Shown here: positions 31,256-42,572 of the stretch, in pieces
How positions within the stretch are numbered: position 1 is the stretch's first letter
Layout: every line of letters starts with the position of its first letter
Assembly: GCA_023376005.1 (NCBI GenBank)
Contig: CM042148.1
Span: 76,880,296-76,944,295, forward strand
Direction of reading: 5' to 3'
Origin: Doryteuthis pealeii
Lineage: Eukaryota; Mollusca; Cephalopoda; Myopsida; Loliginidae
Length of the DNA stretch: 64,000 bases
The notes under the pieces: generated by a model
Databases searched by the model: none
Told to the model about the DNA's origin: nothing
Seen by the model: the letters and a program-made list of their open reading frames with translations, nothing else
Position numbers and translations under genes: made by a program

Positions 31256-31518
31256 GTTTGGTTTGTTGGGTTTTATGTCAACTTATTGGGTTATTATATG
31301 CCGAAGACGTTTTTGTTTTGTTCACTCTTGATGAGCACTCAGTTTTTTTAAACACATTTTCTCCTATTCAACCCATAGACGGGACCCTAATAGGGACTAC
31401 CACTCAGGGTCAGAATGAACCAGTGAGCAATGGTGATGAAGGAGTATCCCACACTCCCCAGAGCTCCAGAATTGGAAATTCACCATTGGATAAAGTTTAA
31501 CGTCATACTCAGGACTTT
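31256..31518 (-). repeat. TAIL-7 copy
   Basis: Left end is a variant B tail (AACTTATTGGGTTATTATATG), then GACGGGACCCTAATAGG, GAGCAATGGTGATGAAGG, and AGTTTAACGTCATACTCAGG. 5'-truncated. Confidence 0.6.
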
Positions 31519-31779
31519 AATTATAATGGGCACTTTACTGTGGGGTAATGGTTCACAAGGTCTTGCAGTTCTGGTGCAAAACTAAGTTGAATTTAATAAA
31601 TAACTATAACAATTTTTTTACTTTTTATTTTTATTTTTATTTCTTATACATACTACGTTTTTATTTTTCTGTGACAATTCTTTTTCAATAATCTTTTTTC
31701 TAAAAAAAAAAAAAAATAATAATAATCTCTTTATTTCTTCACACACACACACACACACAATAGAAGAACAAATCAAAGC

Positions 31780-31930
31780 CGATATCCGGTTTCAGGAGGC
31801 CGTTCCCACCCCTAGACAACACCTCCCCATTACACTCGGGATACGGTCAAGGTTAATCCCTGACGCCTAAGGCGTCCAAAAGAGGAAATGCCTAAGAAAA
31901 TATGCTATTCCCCACACCACCTAATTCCAC
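31780..31930 (-). repeat. Possible diverged GCR-8
   Basis: Relatively GC-rich, with GACGCCTAAGGCGTCC where the GCR-8 copy at 2856 has CCGAGGCGCCC, and a similar flank of A-rich GGAAATGCC. Weak match. Confidence 0.25.
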
Positions 31931-32519
31931 ACATGCGTGGAGTCCCTCGCATTTTAAAAAAAAGACCTTGTGCCATATCTCACCCCCCCACACACACACA
32001 CACACCGTGAGAGGGGGGAGCGAATAAACACTCACGCACATGCATATACAACCACTGAGTCCAAAAGTAAGCGCGCATCTTTCACACTTCTAAGTGCGAG
32101 TTATTTTACTAACAGCTGATATGAGATGATATATCCGTACGAAGGAGTACTTAAGGTAATCCCTTCAATAGCAATACACTAACACATATATATATATATA
32201 TTTCCCCCGCCTATTCAGGATAATCTGGATTAGTGTAACTGCTTTGATGGTACAGGAGGAAAGGTGTGAGTGTATCCTGTCTCGTCTAAATGTATCAATC
32301 AATGCCAATTTAGTTGTGTCCTGATTGTTATTGGATTATGCCTGATGATGGCGGTGAGGTGTCCTCGGTGTTGATGTGTGGGAGTATAGAATGTTATGGA
32401 GATTACTGTCCTACACGCACTTTACCTACCGACAGGCTGGCGTAAGTTCCTTCTTTATAAACATTTCAACATTGACTTCTTCAAGTTGTCCAAATTTAAT
32501 TTCTCACTTATTCCGTCTC
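31931..32519. other. Spacer
   Basis: No supported feature. Short (CA)n at 31989-32004 and (TA)n at 32186-32201. Confidence 0.35.
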
Positions 32520-32850
32520 TCTTTCTCTTAGTTTATTTTTACTTATATGTTGTTTTTTTTTTTTTTCATTTCTTTTTTTTTTTCTTTCTTTTTCTTTTTG
32601 TATTTATCTCTTTCTCTTTTTCTTTCTTTCTTTTACTTTCTCTTTTTGCTTTATTCATTTATTTATTTATCTCACTTTCTCTTTTCTTGTTTCGCTTTCT
32701 ACTATTTCTCTTCCGTCTCTTTCTTTCATTCTTTCTTTCATTCTTTGTTTGTTTTTCTACTTCTATAGTTTCCAATGTCTGTCTGTCTGTCTGTCTATCT
32801 CTCTCTCTCAGGCTAACTTTTAATGTTTGTTACTTATTTCTGTGTCGTGT

Positions 32851-32914
<64 letters not shown>

Positions 32915-32973
32915 ACATGTAATCAAACCACTTACACTCAGTGCTCTACTATCACTCTCTTATTTTCACCCGT

Positions 32974-33031
<58 letters not shown>
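32520..33031. repeat. Pyrimidine-rich low-complexity block with two (CT)n arrays
   Basis: T/TTTC-rich sequence to 32780, (TCTG)n at 32776-32795, then (CT)n at 32853-32911 and 32981-33031. The 248-codon ORF across this block is simple-sequence Phe/Leu/Ser and not a gene. Confidence 0.9.
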
Positions 33032-33035
<4 letters not shown>

Positions 33036-33229
33036 CAATCTATCAACATACACACACATGTGGCATACCAACTTACGCTTGCTCTAACACTTTATCTAGC
33101 TTGCTCATAGACCAAAAACTTGCTGGCCTTATACCAGCCTAACCCAATTTCAATAAGTTCACCCTAGATATTCCCTATTTTACGCAATGAAATTAGATTT
33201 AGTATATTGCTCCTGTACAAACACGATCA

Positions 33230-33340
33230 CCATTTATGGTTGTAATTTACTCAGATTCGTTTGACACAATGCCAGAAATATGGTGCACCTAGTGAGAATC
33301 AAACTCACTGACCATTGCACCACGACGATGCACCCATGGC
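33230..33340 (-). repeat. SINE-4 copy
   Basis: The minus strand has GTCGTGGTGCAATGGTCAG, TGAGTTTGATTCTCACTAGG and TATTTCTGGCATTGTG. Collinear with 43720-43832. Confidence 0.5.
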
Positions 33341-33393
33341 ATAAGAATGGTTCATCTGATATCAATGCATTCTAAGATAAACTCCATGAGATT

Positions 33394-33459
<66 letters not shown>
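33394..33459. repeat. (CA)n(TA)n microsatellite
   Basis: About 11 CA and 20 TA units. Confidence 0.9.
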
Positions 33460-33461
<2 letters not shown>

Positions 33462-33509
33462 TAGAGTTTATCTTTGAAAGGATTGATATTAGATATATGC
33501 AAACTATTT

Positions 33510-33770
33510 CGCACGAGCAGGATATGACACAAGGTCAATTTCTTTAGCGGAGTTTAATAGGTTTGACTTCAGAGTCTTCGTTCTCCTAGACTGGTTACCT
33601 AGCTAAGATTAAAGAGCCCAGTCTGTCCTACTATTTATCCATCTAACTACTCTCCCATGGCGTATCTTTCCTAAAGGCATTAGCGGTATTTGAAATAACA
33701 GCCTCGTCCAGGATTTGAACTCTGGTCGACGAGTCCATTTCCTACGACTCAAACCATTACACCGTGTGCC
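33510..33770 (-). repeat. SINE-2 copy, near full length
   Basis: Minus strand: CACGGTGTAATGGTTTGAGTC, TTCAAATCCTGGACGAGGC, GATAAATAGTAGGACAGACTGGGCTC (read in parts), TTGACCTTGTGTCATATCC, TGCTCGTGCG. Confidence 0.65.
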
Positions 33771-33777
33771 TCCACTA

Positions 33778-33817
<40 letters not shown>

Positions 33818-34089
33818 CATATCAGATGACACGTGAATCATTGTCTATGATTATATTGATGCTTCTATTTAGGAAGGGGTCAAGAATTCTTATGAGTATT
33901 TCATAGTTGTCTCCGTTATATCAAGCATTTAGAAGATTAAAAATCACCTTCATCGCGAATGATGACACCACAAATTTATAACCGTGTTGCAAATTAGACA
34001 GAAAATTATCTTATTCTCCAAGTTAAAATATTTCAAGTATATTTCTCTATCAGAATTTCGCTACGATGTGCCGTTTTTGCTGGGTGGCC

Positions 34090-34129
34090 CTCTGTGTGTG
34101 TGTGCGTGTGTGTGTGTTATACACTGGCC

Positions 34130-34179
<50 letters not shown>

Positions 34180-34395
34180 TGTGTGTGTGTTATACACTGA
34201 CCCTGTGTGTGTGTGTGTGTGTTATACACTGGTCCTATGTGTATGTGTGTTATACACTGGCCCTGTGTGTGTGTGGGGGGGGGGGGGGTGATACAGTAGC
34301 CCGATCGTGTGTGTGTGTTTATACAGTGACCGGCTCGTGTGTGTGTGTGTGTGTGTGTGCGTGCGTTTGCGTTATACAGTGGTCCAGCTCGTATC
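34090..34395. repeat. (GT)n arrays alternating with TTATACACTGGCCC units
   Basis: At least six units in which a GT run of changing length is followed by TTATACA(C/G)TGG.CC or TGACC. The ORFs over it are cysteine/valine repeats and not genes. Confidence 0.85.
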
Positions 34396-34737
34396 TGTGA
34401 TAGATATTTTCCATTGATATCCGTGGTCATTATTCGAACCCAGATAAAACCATGTATTTTAATGCTGATTTTCAAGGTCACAATTCCACTTAGTAGATTT
34501 AAGAAAAAAAACACGTTTCCTACCACCCACTTTGCCGTGGGGGTAATGATTAGCTTGCTACTCTAGCAGATCATTACGATTGTATAGTGAGTTTCATCTT
34601 TCCTGAGTGGCACACACTGGTGTTTTTTTTCTCCTGACTAGGCCACACTAAGTAATGATCCGTGCAAAAATATGTAATAACGGCATCTCACCTTCGACCA
34701 ATGAATAACTGGTAACCAGTCTAGGAGAATAAGTCTG

Positions 34738-35320
34738 GGTTGCTTGGTCGGTTATGTCAACCCTTCAGGGTTATTTTATGCGGAAGACATTATTTTATTC
34801 ATTCTTAATGGTTACTGAAAAAAGTGTGAAACTCCCTTTTTCTTTTCTTTTTTTGTAAACACATTTTAACTAATTTTGATCTATTTAAGCCATAAATGGG
34901 ACCCTAACAGGTACTACCACTCCGTATTAGGGTGGACCTGGGAGTTATGGCGATAAAGGGATATTCCACACTCCCCAGATCTTCAAAATTGGAACTTCAC
35001 TAGATGCAGTTTAAATGTCATACCTAGGACACTAAAACCCTCAGTCACCGCCTTCTAGCACCTATATGATAAAAAAGGGTTGGGAGCTTGCCATAAGGGC
35101 AATAGAGTCGGGACAGTCATAGGTGCTAAGGCTTGACGTGACCAACCGATTGATCGGAGGGCCCCTCCGATCGACCATCTAGCCTAAGTAAGGGCCAAAG
35201 TAGAGTATTGCATATCATGAACCACTAGGATTGCGTCACCACCCACGAACAACAGGTGGTTCCATTGGGGGGGATTTTACACCTTTTACAGAGGTTCAGG
35301 TGGTGTATTCTTTTAGACTA
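34738..35320 (-). repeat. TAIL-7 copy, longest
   Basis: Runs from a variant B tail (ATGTCAACCCTTCAGGGTTA) through TGGGACCCTAACAGG, GAACTTCACTAGATGCAG and CACCTATATGATAAAAAAGG to the GC-rich far end (TTGATCGGAGGGCCCC, CACCACCCACGAACAACAGG). With 55437-56010 it shows the far end of the family. Confidence 0.65.
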
Positions 35321-35635
35321 AAATATCATTTCTGTGTTCGATCATCACGACCTGCAGTCTTATATTAAATCTAAGTTCCGCTTTGACGTTTTTTTTAACA
35401 AATCTAGAGTGGCAACCAATTTATCCGGCCTTCAGGTCGAGATTAAAGTCTGGTATCTGTTCAACTCTATCAGTCATATTCTTTACGGTCAAGTCTCGCT
35501 GAAATCACCAGTTCCCGCTAGATGACCGAATTTAAGTAGCGATGAGTCTGTTCAATACTTAATTGGGTGACAACTTAAGCAATAGCAGGTACTCTAAGCT
35601 ATCCGAGTCCTTTGTTTATGAAAATGACTCGATTC
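35321..35635 (+). other. Unassigned segment with 63-codon ORF
   Basis: The ORF 35334-35525 (GLQVEIKVWYLFNSISHILY) lies between two TAIL-7 copies and upstream of a LINE-type tail at 35973-36010. If these belong together it may be the body of a LINE-A-tailed element. No domain recognised. Confidence 0.25.
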
Positions 35636-35638
35636 GGT

Positions 35639-35959
35639 TTGGTTTGGTTTGGTTTGGTTTGTTTTACGGCATATCAACCTCAGTGGGTCATTTAATGGCG
35701 ATAAAGTTTTGAAATAAATCAATTCTTAATGGATAATACAATTTTTTTATAAATACATTTTTCTATTTAACCCATAGATGTGACCCTAACAGGTACTACC
35801 ACTCTGGGTCAGAGTGGACCAGGGAGCAATGGTGATGAAGGGGTGCTCCACATTCCCAAACCTCCAAAACTGGAACCTCACCATCAGATAGAGTTTAACG
35901 TCATTTCCAGGACATGTAGACCCGCAGTCACCGCCTTCTAGCACCCATATGATAAAAAG
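35639..35959 (-). repeat. TAIL-7 inserted in an older LINE-tailed element
   Basis: Flanked by GACTCGATTCGGT (35626-35638 and 35960-35972). After the right duplication comes a plus-strand LINE-type end (ATTAAATGACCCGAAAGAGG, TTGATATGCCATAAAAC). The insertion target was thus the last ~40 bp of such an element. Confidence 0.7.
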
Positions 35960-36027
35960 GACTCGATTCGGTATTAAATGACCCGAAAGAGGGTTGATAT
36001 GCCATAAAACAACACGAACCATATTAT

Positions 36028-36233
36028 CTTTAGGCACCCCTTTTTTATCTCGATTAAGAAAGGAAATGTTTTTCATTTACACCGTCAATATCCGGTTGTT
36101 TGTTAGGGGTTAGGATCAGGGTTAGTTTTTTTTTTTTTCAATCTAAAAATCGTCTGTTAAAACAACCGGATATTAACGGTGTAAATGGAAAACATGTCCT
36201 TTCTTAATCGAGATCAAAAAGGGGTGCCTAAAG
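36028..36233. mobile_element. MITE-like foldback with telomere-like centre
   Basis: The ~70-bp arms, TAGGCACCCCTTTTTT to CAATATCCGGTTGTTT and back (AACAACCGGATATTAACGG to AAGGGGTGCCTA), differ at only a few sites. The centre contains GGGGTTAGGATCAGGGTTAG and a T run. Confidence 0.75.
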
Positions 36234-36239
36234 GTCATA

Positions 36240-37394
36240 TGGTCCAACAAAACAACCAATTAACCAAGTTCTTGTCATCGTAGAGGACGTGGTTAAAAAA
36301 AAAAAACACGTGCCTAGTCTGGTTCTAGGACTGACGTTTGCGTGACACTGGTCGCAGAGACAGCATAATTTTTACCCTTGCTCATACGTACTCGCGTGGA
36401 ACTCCCTATTGAACTGACCATGAGGCGAGTGTAGTTAAATACTAAGATAAGCTTAGTAAACTATTTATATGGATGAAAGATTTGCCTATATATTATACAG
36501 TAAACTAAACGGGCACTATAGATACGTATATGGTTGGATTTTTTTGTCTTTTGGTTTTTATTTTGCTTTGTTTTGTTCTTTTTTTTATATATTTTTTCTT
36601 CTACTGCATCACCCCACATTAACACACGTTTCTAAACATGCGCATGGGCGCTGTTGTAACCCAAGCAAGTTCCGTTTTCAAAAGATCCAACACATTTTTT
36701 GCACGCATACATCTGCGAAATGACTTTATAAATGGCTATAATATCTTCCTCTTCGTCCTCTACACAAGCGCAATTATATGTTATTGCACATGACACCTCC
36801 TTGATTTTATGGAGTGTGATGGTGAGAGAATGCCCAACTCGACACACTTTCGGGGGTGAATTTTAATGTGTCTAACTCTTCCCCTTTCCAACTCCATGTT
36901 TTCGTTGTTTATTTGTTGTTTTTTTTTTTGTTTTTTGTTTTTTTTATTATTTCTGTTTTCTTTCTTTTTTTTTTTTCTTTTTCTTATCATTGTGATAATT
37001 TTAATGCAGGCTCCGCCTCTTGCGATTTCTGTCAATGTAACTGTACTTGACAAGGTGGTCTAAATTATGTTCCTCTTTTCTTTTTTATTTTTTTTTTTTT
37101 CTTTTTTTTTTTCTTTTTTTTTGCTGTTATTGTTCTTCTTCTTTAGTAGATCAATCAATAAATGAATAAATAAATTAATTAATCAGTCAATCAGAGTGGT
37201 TCCCCTTTTTCTAGGTTGGAGTTATAGGAAATAACCAGATTTTTTTTAACAAAAAAAAAAAAAAAGAAAGAAAGAAAGATTAGTGTATGAAGGTGGAGAG
37301 CGAGAGAAAATGAAAAAAATTCTAAAAATCATACCGATATATCGAGTGTTCCACTTTCATGGTCAAAACTCAACTGACCAACATATTGACGACT
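36240..37394. other. AT-rich spacer with T/CTTT tracts
   Basis: Long T-rich runs at 36905-36990 and 37075-37125 and an A-rich (GAAA)n at 37248-37280. ORFs here are low complexity. Nothing else recognised. Confidence 0.35.
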
Positions 37395-37490
37395 ATGCAA
37401 AAACACAACAAAAGTAGTCAGTGAGAATCGAACTCACTAACACTGGTCTGCTAGCTCCCTAACCATTGCACTACGTGAAGCGCCCTTTCC
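37395..37490 (-). repeat. SINE-4 copy
   Basis: Minus strand: CACGTAGTGCAATGGTTAGG, GCTAGCAGACCAGTG, GAGTTCGATTCTCACTGAC. Good B-box-like match. Confidence 0.55.
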
Positions 37491-37555
37491 TAACTAAAAA
37501 AAATATGTGAAAAAATGTTGAATTTTAACAGGAAAATAAGAAATGAATGTTGATA

Positions 37556-38483
37556 TCTTATTATAATGGAGATTGTGTGTTTTTCTGTCTGTAACCGAAA
37601 CTATATTATTATACAAGTCACAATTCCCTTAATTATTTACATTACATTCTCCATGATTTTATTTTTTATTTAAACCTCAATTATAAATAAAATTGTTTTA
37701 CATTATTAATACTGCTGACCATATCTACATGATATTTTCCACGTACTCCACTTGTACGGGTCAGGCAAAAGGCCCTATTTATGTGGGACCACCCACAAGC
37801 CGAAGCTGATGGGGTGGCGGGTGAAAAATTGCGTCGATCCCGTCGGCATTCCCCCTCAAGGGGGGCGCCTCAGGTGCTGGGCAATAAACCCAGCACTGCC
37901 CCTTTAAATCGAGGGGGCAGGTGTTGCCTGGGGGGATGGCCCCCTAGGATCGATGCTATTAACTCGTAAAGATCCAGGGCCGAAGCCACTGGACCCTGGC
38001 GTTGGCCAGATTTACATACTAAGAACATACATTTCTATTTATATATACAACAAAATAGCGGTTTACAGTGTGTACGGGAAGGCTAATTTGCATATTGATC
38101 TTAAAAATTTGATTTTAATAAATATATGCTTAGTTTTATTGATTTCTAATTGTTTGGTTTTATCTTATTGAATATGAGCAAAAATCTCGGGGATAAATCT
38201 TTTAAAAATCCATTAACAAAAAGAAATAACTGTAATATTATTCTTTACTTCCTATTTTAACTAAATAGTTACACCAGGAAAATTTACCAATGAAAGACGG
38301 GAGTAACGGAAAATGATGGATGAGTTAGTTTCAAAGTTGTTCTATTTTACAATCATACCCCCTCTGTTTCAAATCTTTTTATCTACATTCTTATTCAGTT
38401 TCATTAGCCTTTGTAATTTAATATGATATTTTATTATATTAAAACTTAAATACTTGCGCTCAGGGGGTGCATATATTTGCTAG
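37556..38483 (+). mobile_element. Hel-1 copy 3, split by GCR-8
   Basis: Starts A|TCTTATTATAATGGAGATTG and ends TATATTTGCTAG|T. The terminal hairpin is degraded here (TGCGCTCAGGGGGTGCA). Sequence is lost or displaced between about 37722 and 38013, where a GC-rich block sits. The Helitron is the older of the two. Confidence 0.75.
37748..37990 (+). repeat. GCR-8 inserted in Hel-1
   Basis: A GC-rich block of about 240 bp with short self-complementary parts (CTCAAGGGGGGCG; CCACTGGACCCTGG). It matches 2856-3110 inverted. The 62-codon ORF at 37781 is not conserved in the other copy. Confidence 0.65.
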
Positions 38484-38744
38484 TATATTTAAAGAATGTT
38501 TCTCTCTCTTATCTAACATTAGAATTATATTCTTTGTCTTTCATTGGATTTTGTTTATTGTACTTGAAAGGAGCACAAATCTTGAAATTTAAGATATTTT
38601 AAAACTTACTTTTCTGATAATTGTATCTAACTTCTGCCTGTTTATTTAATGAATACTTTTTGCCTTTTATTGACCACTATTTTTATATCACTTTGTTTTC
38701 TTTTATAGAATATTTTTTAAAATTATCATTTTTAAGACTGGAAT

Positions 38745-38980
38745 TAAGTGGGGTAAAGCCAATTTGAATCCAACATTTTCCTTCTCTTAGACTGGTTGCC
38801 TAACCAAGGCTAAAGAAACCAGTCTGCCCTACTATTTACACGTAGCTGGAGGAAGAAGAGATGGATTCATGCCTTTTCCAAGGACATGAGTATGAAGTGA
38901 AATGTGAACAGCCTTGTCCAGGATTTGATCTCTAATCACCAATTCTATTTCTTATGATAATAACTGTTATGCTATTAACT
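38745..38980 (-). repeat. SINE-2 copy
   Basis: Minus strand: AACAGTTATTATCATAAG (decayed head), ATCAAATCCTGGACAAGG, GTAAATAGTAGGGCAGACTGG, AGTCTAAGAGAAGG. Confidence 0.6.
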
Positions 38981-39435
38981 TGTAACTCTTTTTGAAAGAA
39001 AGAGAGCTGTAAATAATTAGATAGCTAGTGCTATTAAACAAAAAAACCAAACCAAACCGAACAAAGAAGTGAAAAATTGCTCACTGAGTTTTCTTATTTA
39101 CTGTATCATTAGCATTTTTTTCACGGGGGGGGGTAGGCTTCATAACTGCTTCCCTGATGCATCCACAAGAAGTATTTATCTATTTTTAGAATTAAGAGTT
39201 TACTCACATAAAATAAACTTGCTATGTTTCATCTCGAAAAATGTATCATTTATTTATAAATCCCCCCCACTAAGATTTTTCTTGAGCTAAACGACATTGG
39301 ACACTAATAAACAAAAGGTTACGATGATATGGCGATATGATGAAGTATGCATCTTCAGATTATGGACAACAGATAGCAATAGTAAATAAGATGAAAGTAC
39401 ATCACTTCTTTCAAAGCTGTTTCGCAGTTTGGGAA
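38981..39435. other. AT-rich spacer
   Basis: No supported feature. A G run at 39125-39132. Confidence 0.35.
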
Positions 39436-39439
39436 ATCA

Positions 39440-39960
39440 TCATCATGTCGTGCTAGTAGCATAGGTATTCATGACAATCTCTCGCCAGCCGTCCCTATCA
39501 TTCATCGCTTTCGAGATATCCTCTGCGCAGCATCAGGTATCCGTGCAAAGCTGGTCAATGTAGGTCTTTGCTGGGCGCTCTTTTGTAATGGTTATCGTCA
39601 TAGGAAGTGGACACGGCGTACAGAGTTCAAATTCTAGACGAGGCTGTTTGCATTTCTCATTGTGCTAACCTTGTTATGTCAACCAGTCTATGAGAAGGAA
39701 AACTATGCTGATTTCCATAGGAGAACGTCCCCATTTCTCCAGCAGTCCAGTATGTCTCGTTCGCCTCCCTCGGATGATCCGTGTGATAGGTGACAAGTGG
39801 CCGTAAAGCTGCTTTTTCGTAGGATGTCGTTTCCACGATTTGTTTGTGATCGGACGCAGCATTCTTGTGAAACTCTAACCTGGCTTATTTTCTAGGCGGT
39901 TCGTTAGGGTCCAAGTGGTGCAGCCATACAATAGCACTGATACAACTACGGATTGGGAGA
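39440..39960 (-). pseudogene. LINE-B C-terminal region split by a SINE-2
   Basis: The minus strand from 39960 reads SVLLYGCTTWTLTNRLENK, then MLRPITNKSWKRHPTKKQLYGHL, then DVLLW. After the SINE it continues RPAKTYIDQLCTDT.CCAEDI and AMNDRDGWRE. These blocks follow the reverse transcriptase of a non-LTR retrotransposon. Stops and the SINE insertion make it dead. About 520 bp in all, 5'-truncated. Confidence 0.7.
39573..39706 (+). repeat. SINE-2 deletion variant inserted in LINE-B
   Basis: GTAATGGTTATCGTCATAGG, AGAGTTCAAATTCTAGACG, TTTCTCATTGTGCTAACC joined directly to TTGTTATGTCAACCAG. It lacks ~100 bp of the normal middle. The same deletion is present at 42573-42985. Confidence 0.7.
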
Positions 39961-40189
39961 ATTGTGGCTAACTTGTCAGTGATATCGAAATTCCATATGA
40001 CTCATTATCTGTTTATGGCAGACAAGGCAAATTAGTTAAGTATTGCACGAATTCCTATAGTCTTGTTTTTTGTTGTTGTTTTTTTTCCAAATATGAGTTG
40101 GAGAGATAGACGAACCCGGAACGCGAAGAGTTAGTTTCTTCTTTATTTATTTATTTTTTATTTCTGTTAGACTAGTTTGCTAACCATTG

Positions 40190-40922
40190 CACAACAATGA
40201 GACACCTTGAACCGTGTATGAACATTGTAAGTATTTACCCAAACCGTTCGGCTCGGCTAGGATGTGAGACATGGTCGTAATGTTACATAATCATTAGTTA
40301 CCTAATGATTATGACAATAGTGTAGAAATCATTATGGCGATCAGTATAGCTGATGGCCTTGAGAGTGAGTGACAATGCTTGACCTCACTCTGACCTTGCC
40401 TTGCGGGAATGGACCGTGAGAATTGGAAGGCAATAGAAAGCCCCCTTCCGGTTTAAGGTGTAAGCAACTCAGTCAGTTAGAGTTAGAACTTAGAAGCGAA
40501 GCTAGCAAGATGTAAGGATCCGCGCGCATTGTCTGGTCTGGGGGTTTATGGAATAAAGTAACATCATCGTAAATCGAAGTCTTGTTGCTATTACTAAAAG
40601 CTAACAATAGCACAGGGCTTCTGATAAGCAGTGATCCCCAACAGAGACCAGACCCGGAATCCTCAATAGAAGACCAGACGAGAACCTTAGAAGATATACC
40701 AGATCCGGCCAGAAGAATAGACGACCAGAGTAAGAATAAGCAGTAAGAGGGTATATAATATATAGATATATAGTGCCGGTAAAGAGGTATGCAACATATA
40801 CCTATTTGGTACCGTCAAGGAAAAGGCACTACGTAACAGTAAGTATGGGGCATCCAACGAGGTTCAAGCTCGCTATTTACCTGTGAGACTAGCTTGCTAC
40901 CTATTACACCACGATGGGACGC
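40190..40922 (-). repeat. SINE-3 copies, one split by a solo LTR
   Basis: The pieces at 40215-40280 (ACCCAAACCGTTCGGC, AGGATGTGAGACATGGTCG) and 40843-40922 (GTATGGGGCATCCAACGAGG, AGACTAGCTTGCTACC, CACCACGATGGGACG) join into one minus-strand SINE-3. Part of a second SINE-3/4 head lies at about 40175-40205. Confidence 0.65.
40281..40838 (+). mobile_element. Solo LTR (558 bp) inserted in SINE-3
   Basis: Begins TGTTAC and ends GTAACA (6-bp terminal inverted repeat), with a 4-bp duplication GTAA at 40277-40280 and 40839-40842. It contains AATAAA at 40552. The strand call follows that signal and the transcript-like region GTTAGAACTTAGAAGCG before it. No internal gag/pol remains. Ty3/Gypsy or BEL cannot be told apart here. 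Confidence 0.7.
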
Positions 40923-41050
40923 CCCCAATGCGTAAATGGTTGCCTACTCAGTAATAGCAAATACTGTAAGCAATCTAAGGTGGCCTGTGTGTCAGACTAA
41001 GCAAAGCTCAGTAAATAACAACCGTAATTTATCATATATATATATATATA

Positions 41051-41683
41051 TATTATTATTTTTCTGTCTGTAACCGAAACTATATTACTACTTATGTCAC
41101 AATTCCCTTAGTTATTGACATCGCATTCTCTATGAGTGTATTTTTATTTTAAACTCAATTATTAATAAAATTGTTTTACATTATTAATACTGTTAACCAT
41201 ATCTACATACATGCAATTATATTTATATATACAACAAAATAACAGTTTACAGTGTGAACGGGAAGGCTAATTTGCATATTGATATTAAAAATATGATTTT
41301 AATAAATATGTGCTTAGTATTATTGATTTCTAACTGTTTGGTTTTATTTTAATGAATATAAGCAAAAATCTCTTCAATGAATCTTAAATGAAATCCATTA
41401 ACAAGAAGAAATAACTGTCATTTTATTCTTTACTTCCTCTTTTCACTAAATACTTAAATTAGAAAAAAATAACAATGAAAGATGAGAGTGATGGAAGAGT
41501 AAGTTTCAGTTGTTCCCTTTTATATTATACTCCCTCTGTTTCAAATCTTTTATTATACTCCCTCTGTTTCAAATCTTTTTATCTGTATTCTTATTTAGTT
41601 TCATTAGCCTTTCTAATTTGATACAATATTTTATTACATTAAAACTTAAATACTTGCACCCGGAGGGTGCATATATTTGCTAG
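41051..41683 (+). mobile_element. Hel-1 copy 4, 5' end lost
   Basis: Starts inside the element (TTTCTGTCTGTAACCG) beside a (TA)n run and ends with intact hairpin TGCACCC-GGA-GGGTGCA, TATATTTG, CTAG|T. It carries a direct repeat of TATACTCCCTCTGTTTCAAA, as does copy 6. Confidence 0.75.
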
Positions 41684-42125
41684 TATATATAAGAGCTGTT
41701 GATTCACGTCGAAAATGTTTATCGTAAAAAACGACAAAGTAATTTTTGGCTTTTATCATTTACATTTTTTTTATTATTATCTCGAATTACAATAAAAATT
41801 TACTCATGATAGTTATAACAAGCTACTTTTAGCTCAAACAGAAGGAAAGAAATAAACGTCTTTTTAGGATTCGGTTAAGTGTTGTCATTTACTAAGCTTT
41901 TTCTTCTTTTTTTTTTTTTTTTTTTTCTTAGTGTGGCACACGGGCCTCGGGTTGCTTACAGTACCTGCTGTTATTAAGTGGTTACTCTTCTTATATAGCC
42001 GTTTAACTTCGCTGATCACGCGAGAATTGATTCTTTCAACGTGACACCCTAAGTCAAGGAGCGGTTAAGAGTTATAGCTACAACGCTGACAGCCAAATAA
42101 ACATAAAAATATTAAACCAAGAGGC
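41684..42125. other. AT-rich spacer
   Basis: No supported feature. A T run at 41906-41928. Confidence 0.35.
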
Positions 42126-42130
42126 AAAAC

Positions 42131-42131
42131 T

Positions 42132-42193
<62 letters not shown>

Positions 42194-42196
42194 TAT
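42131..42196. repeat. (CT)n(TA)n microsatellite
   Basis: About 9 CT units, then TA units. Confidence 0.9.
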
Positions 42197-42199
42197 ATA

Positions 42200-42415
42200 A
42201 AGAAAATCGTCGGTGTGGCCTAATGTCGCTATCAGCCAGACAGCGAGGAAGTCTGTCCTCTTTTCACAAGCGCTAGACCAAGGAGATTGATTTCGGCGTC
42301 TGAGACGGAGCGCCACACCTATCATCAGCTCCTCCCTTTACTGCACAGATCCCTGTGCTACTCATACGTCAAGAGCCGGTATCGAACCCTGAACCTACGC
42401 CCTACCGACTGAGCT
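42200..42415 (-). repeat. SINE-1 copy
   Basis: Minus strand: AGCTCAGTCGGTAGGGCG, GGTTCGATACCGGC, GTATGAGTAGCACAGGGATC, CTAGCGCTTGTG, GATAGCGACATTAGGCC. The B-box region is shortened. Confidence 0.65.
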
Positions 42416-42416
42416 T

Positions 42417-42497
<81 letters not shown>
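42417..42497. repeat. (CA)n(TA)n microsatellite
   Basis: About 12 CA then about 27 TA units, replacing the SINE-1 5' flank. Confidence 0.9.
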
Positions 42498-42498
<1 letters not shown>

Positions 42499-42572
42499 CT
42501 GGGTGAACTTCGCAACAGGCCTTAGTGAGATAAACGTTATCCAGAAGTTAACGTTTATGACTTACTGGCGGT

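Noticed and set aside
32396..33142. 248-codon ORF, the longest in the window
   Set aside because: It is built from T-rich and (CT)n simple sequence (Phe/Leu/Ser runs) and has no domain.
33984..34526. ORFs of 138 and 158 codons on the two strands
   Set aside because: Cys/Val and Thr/His runs from (GT)n arrays; overlapping on opposite strands.
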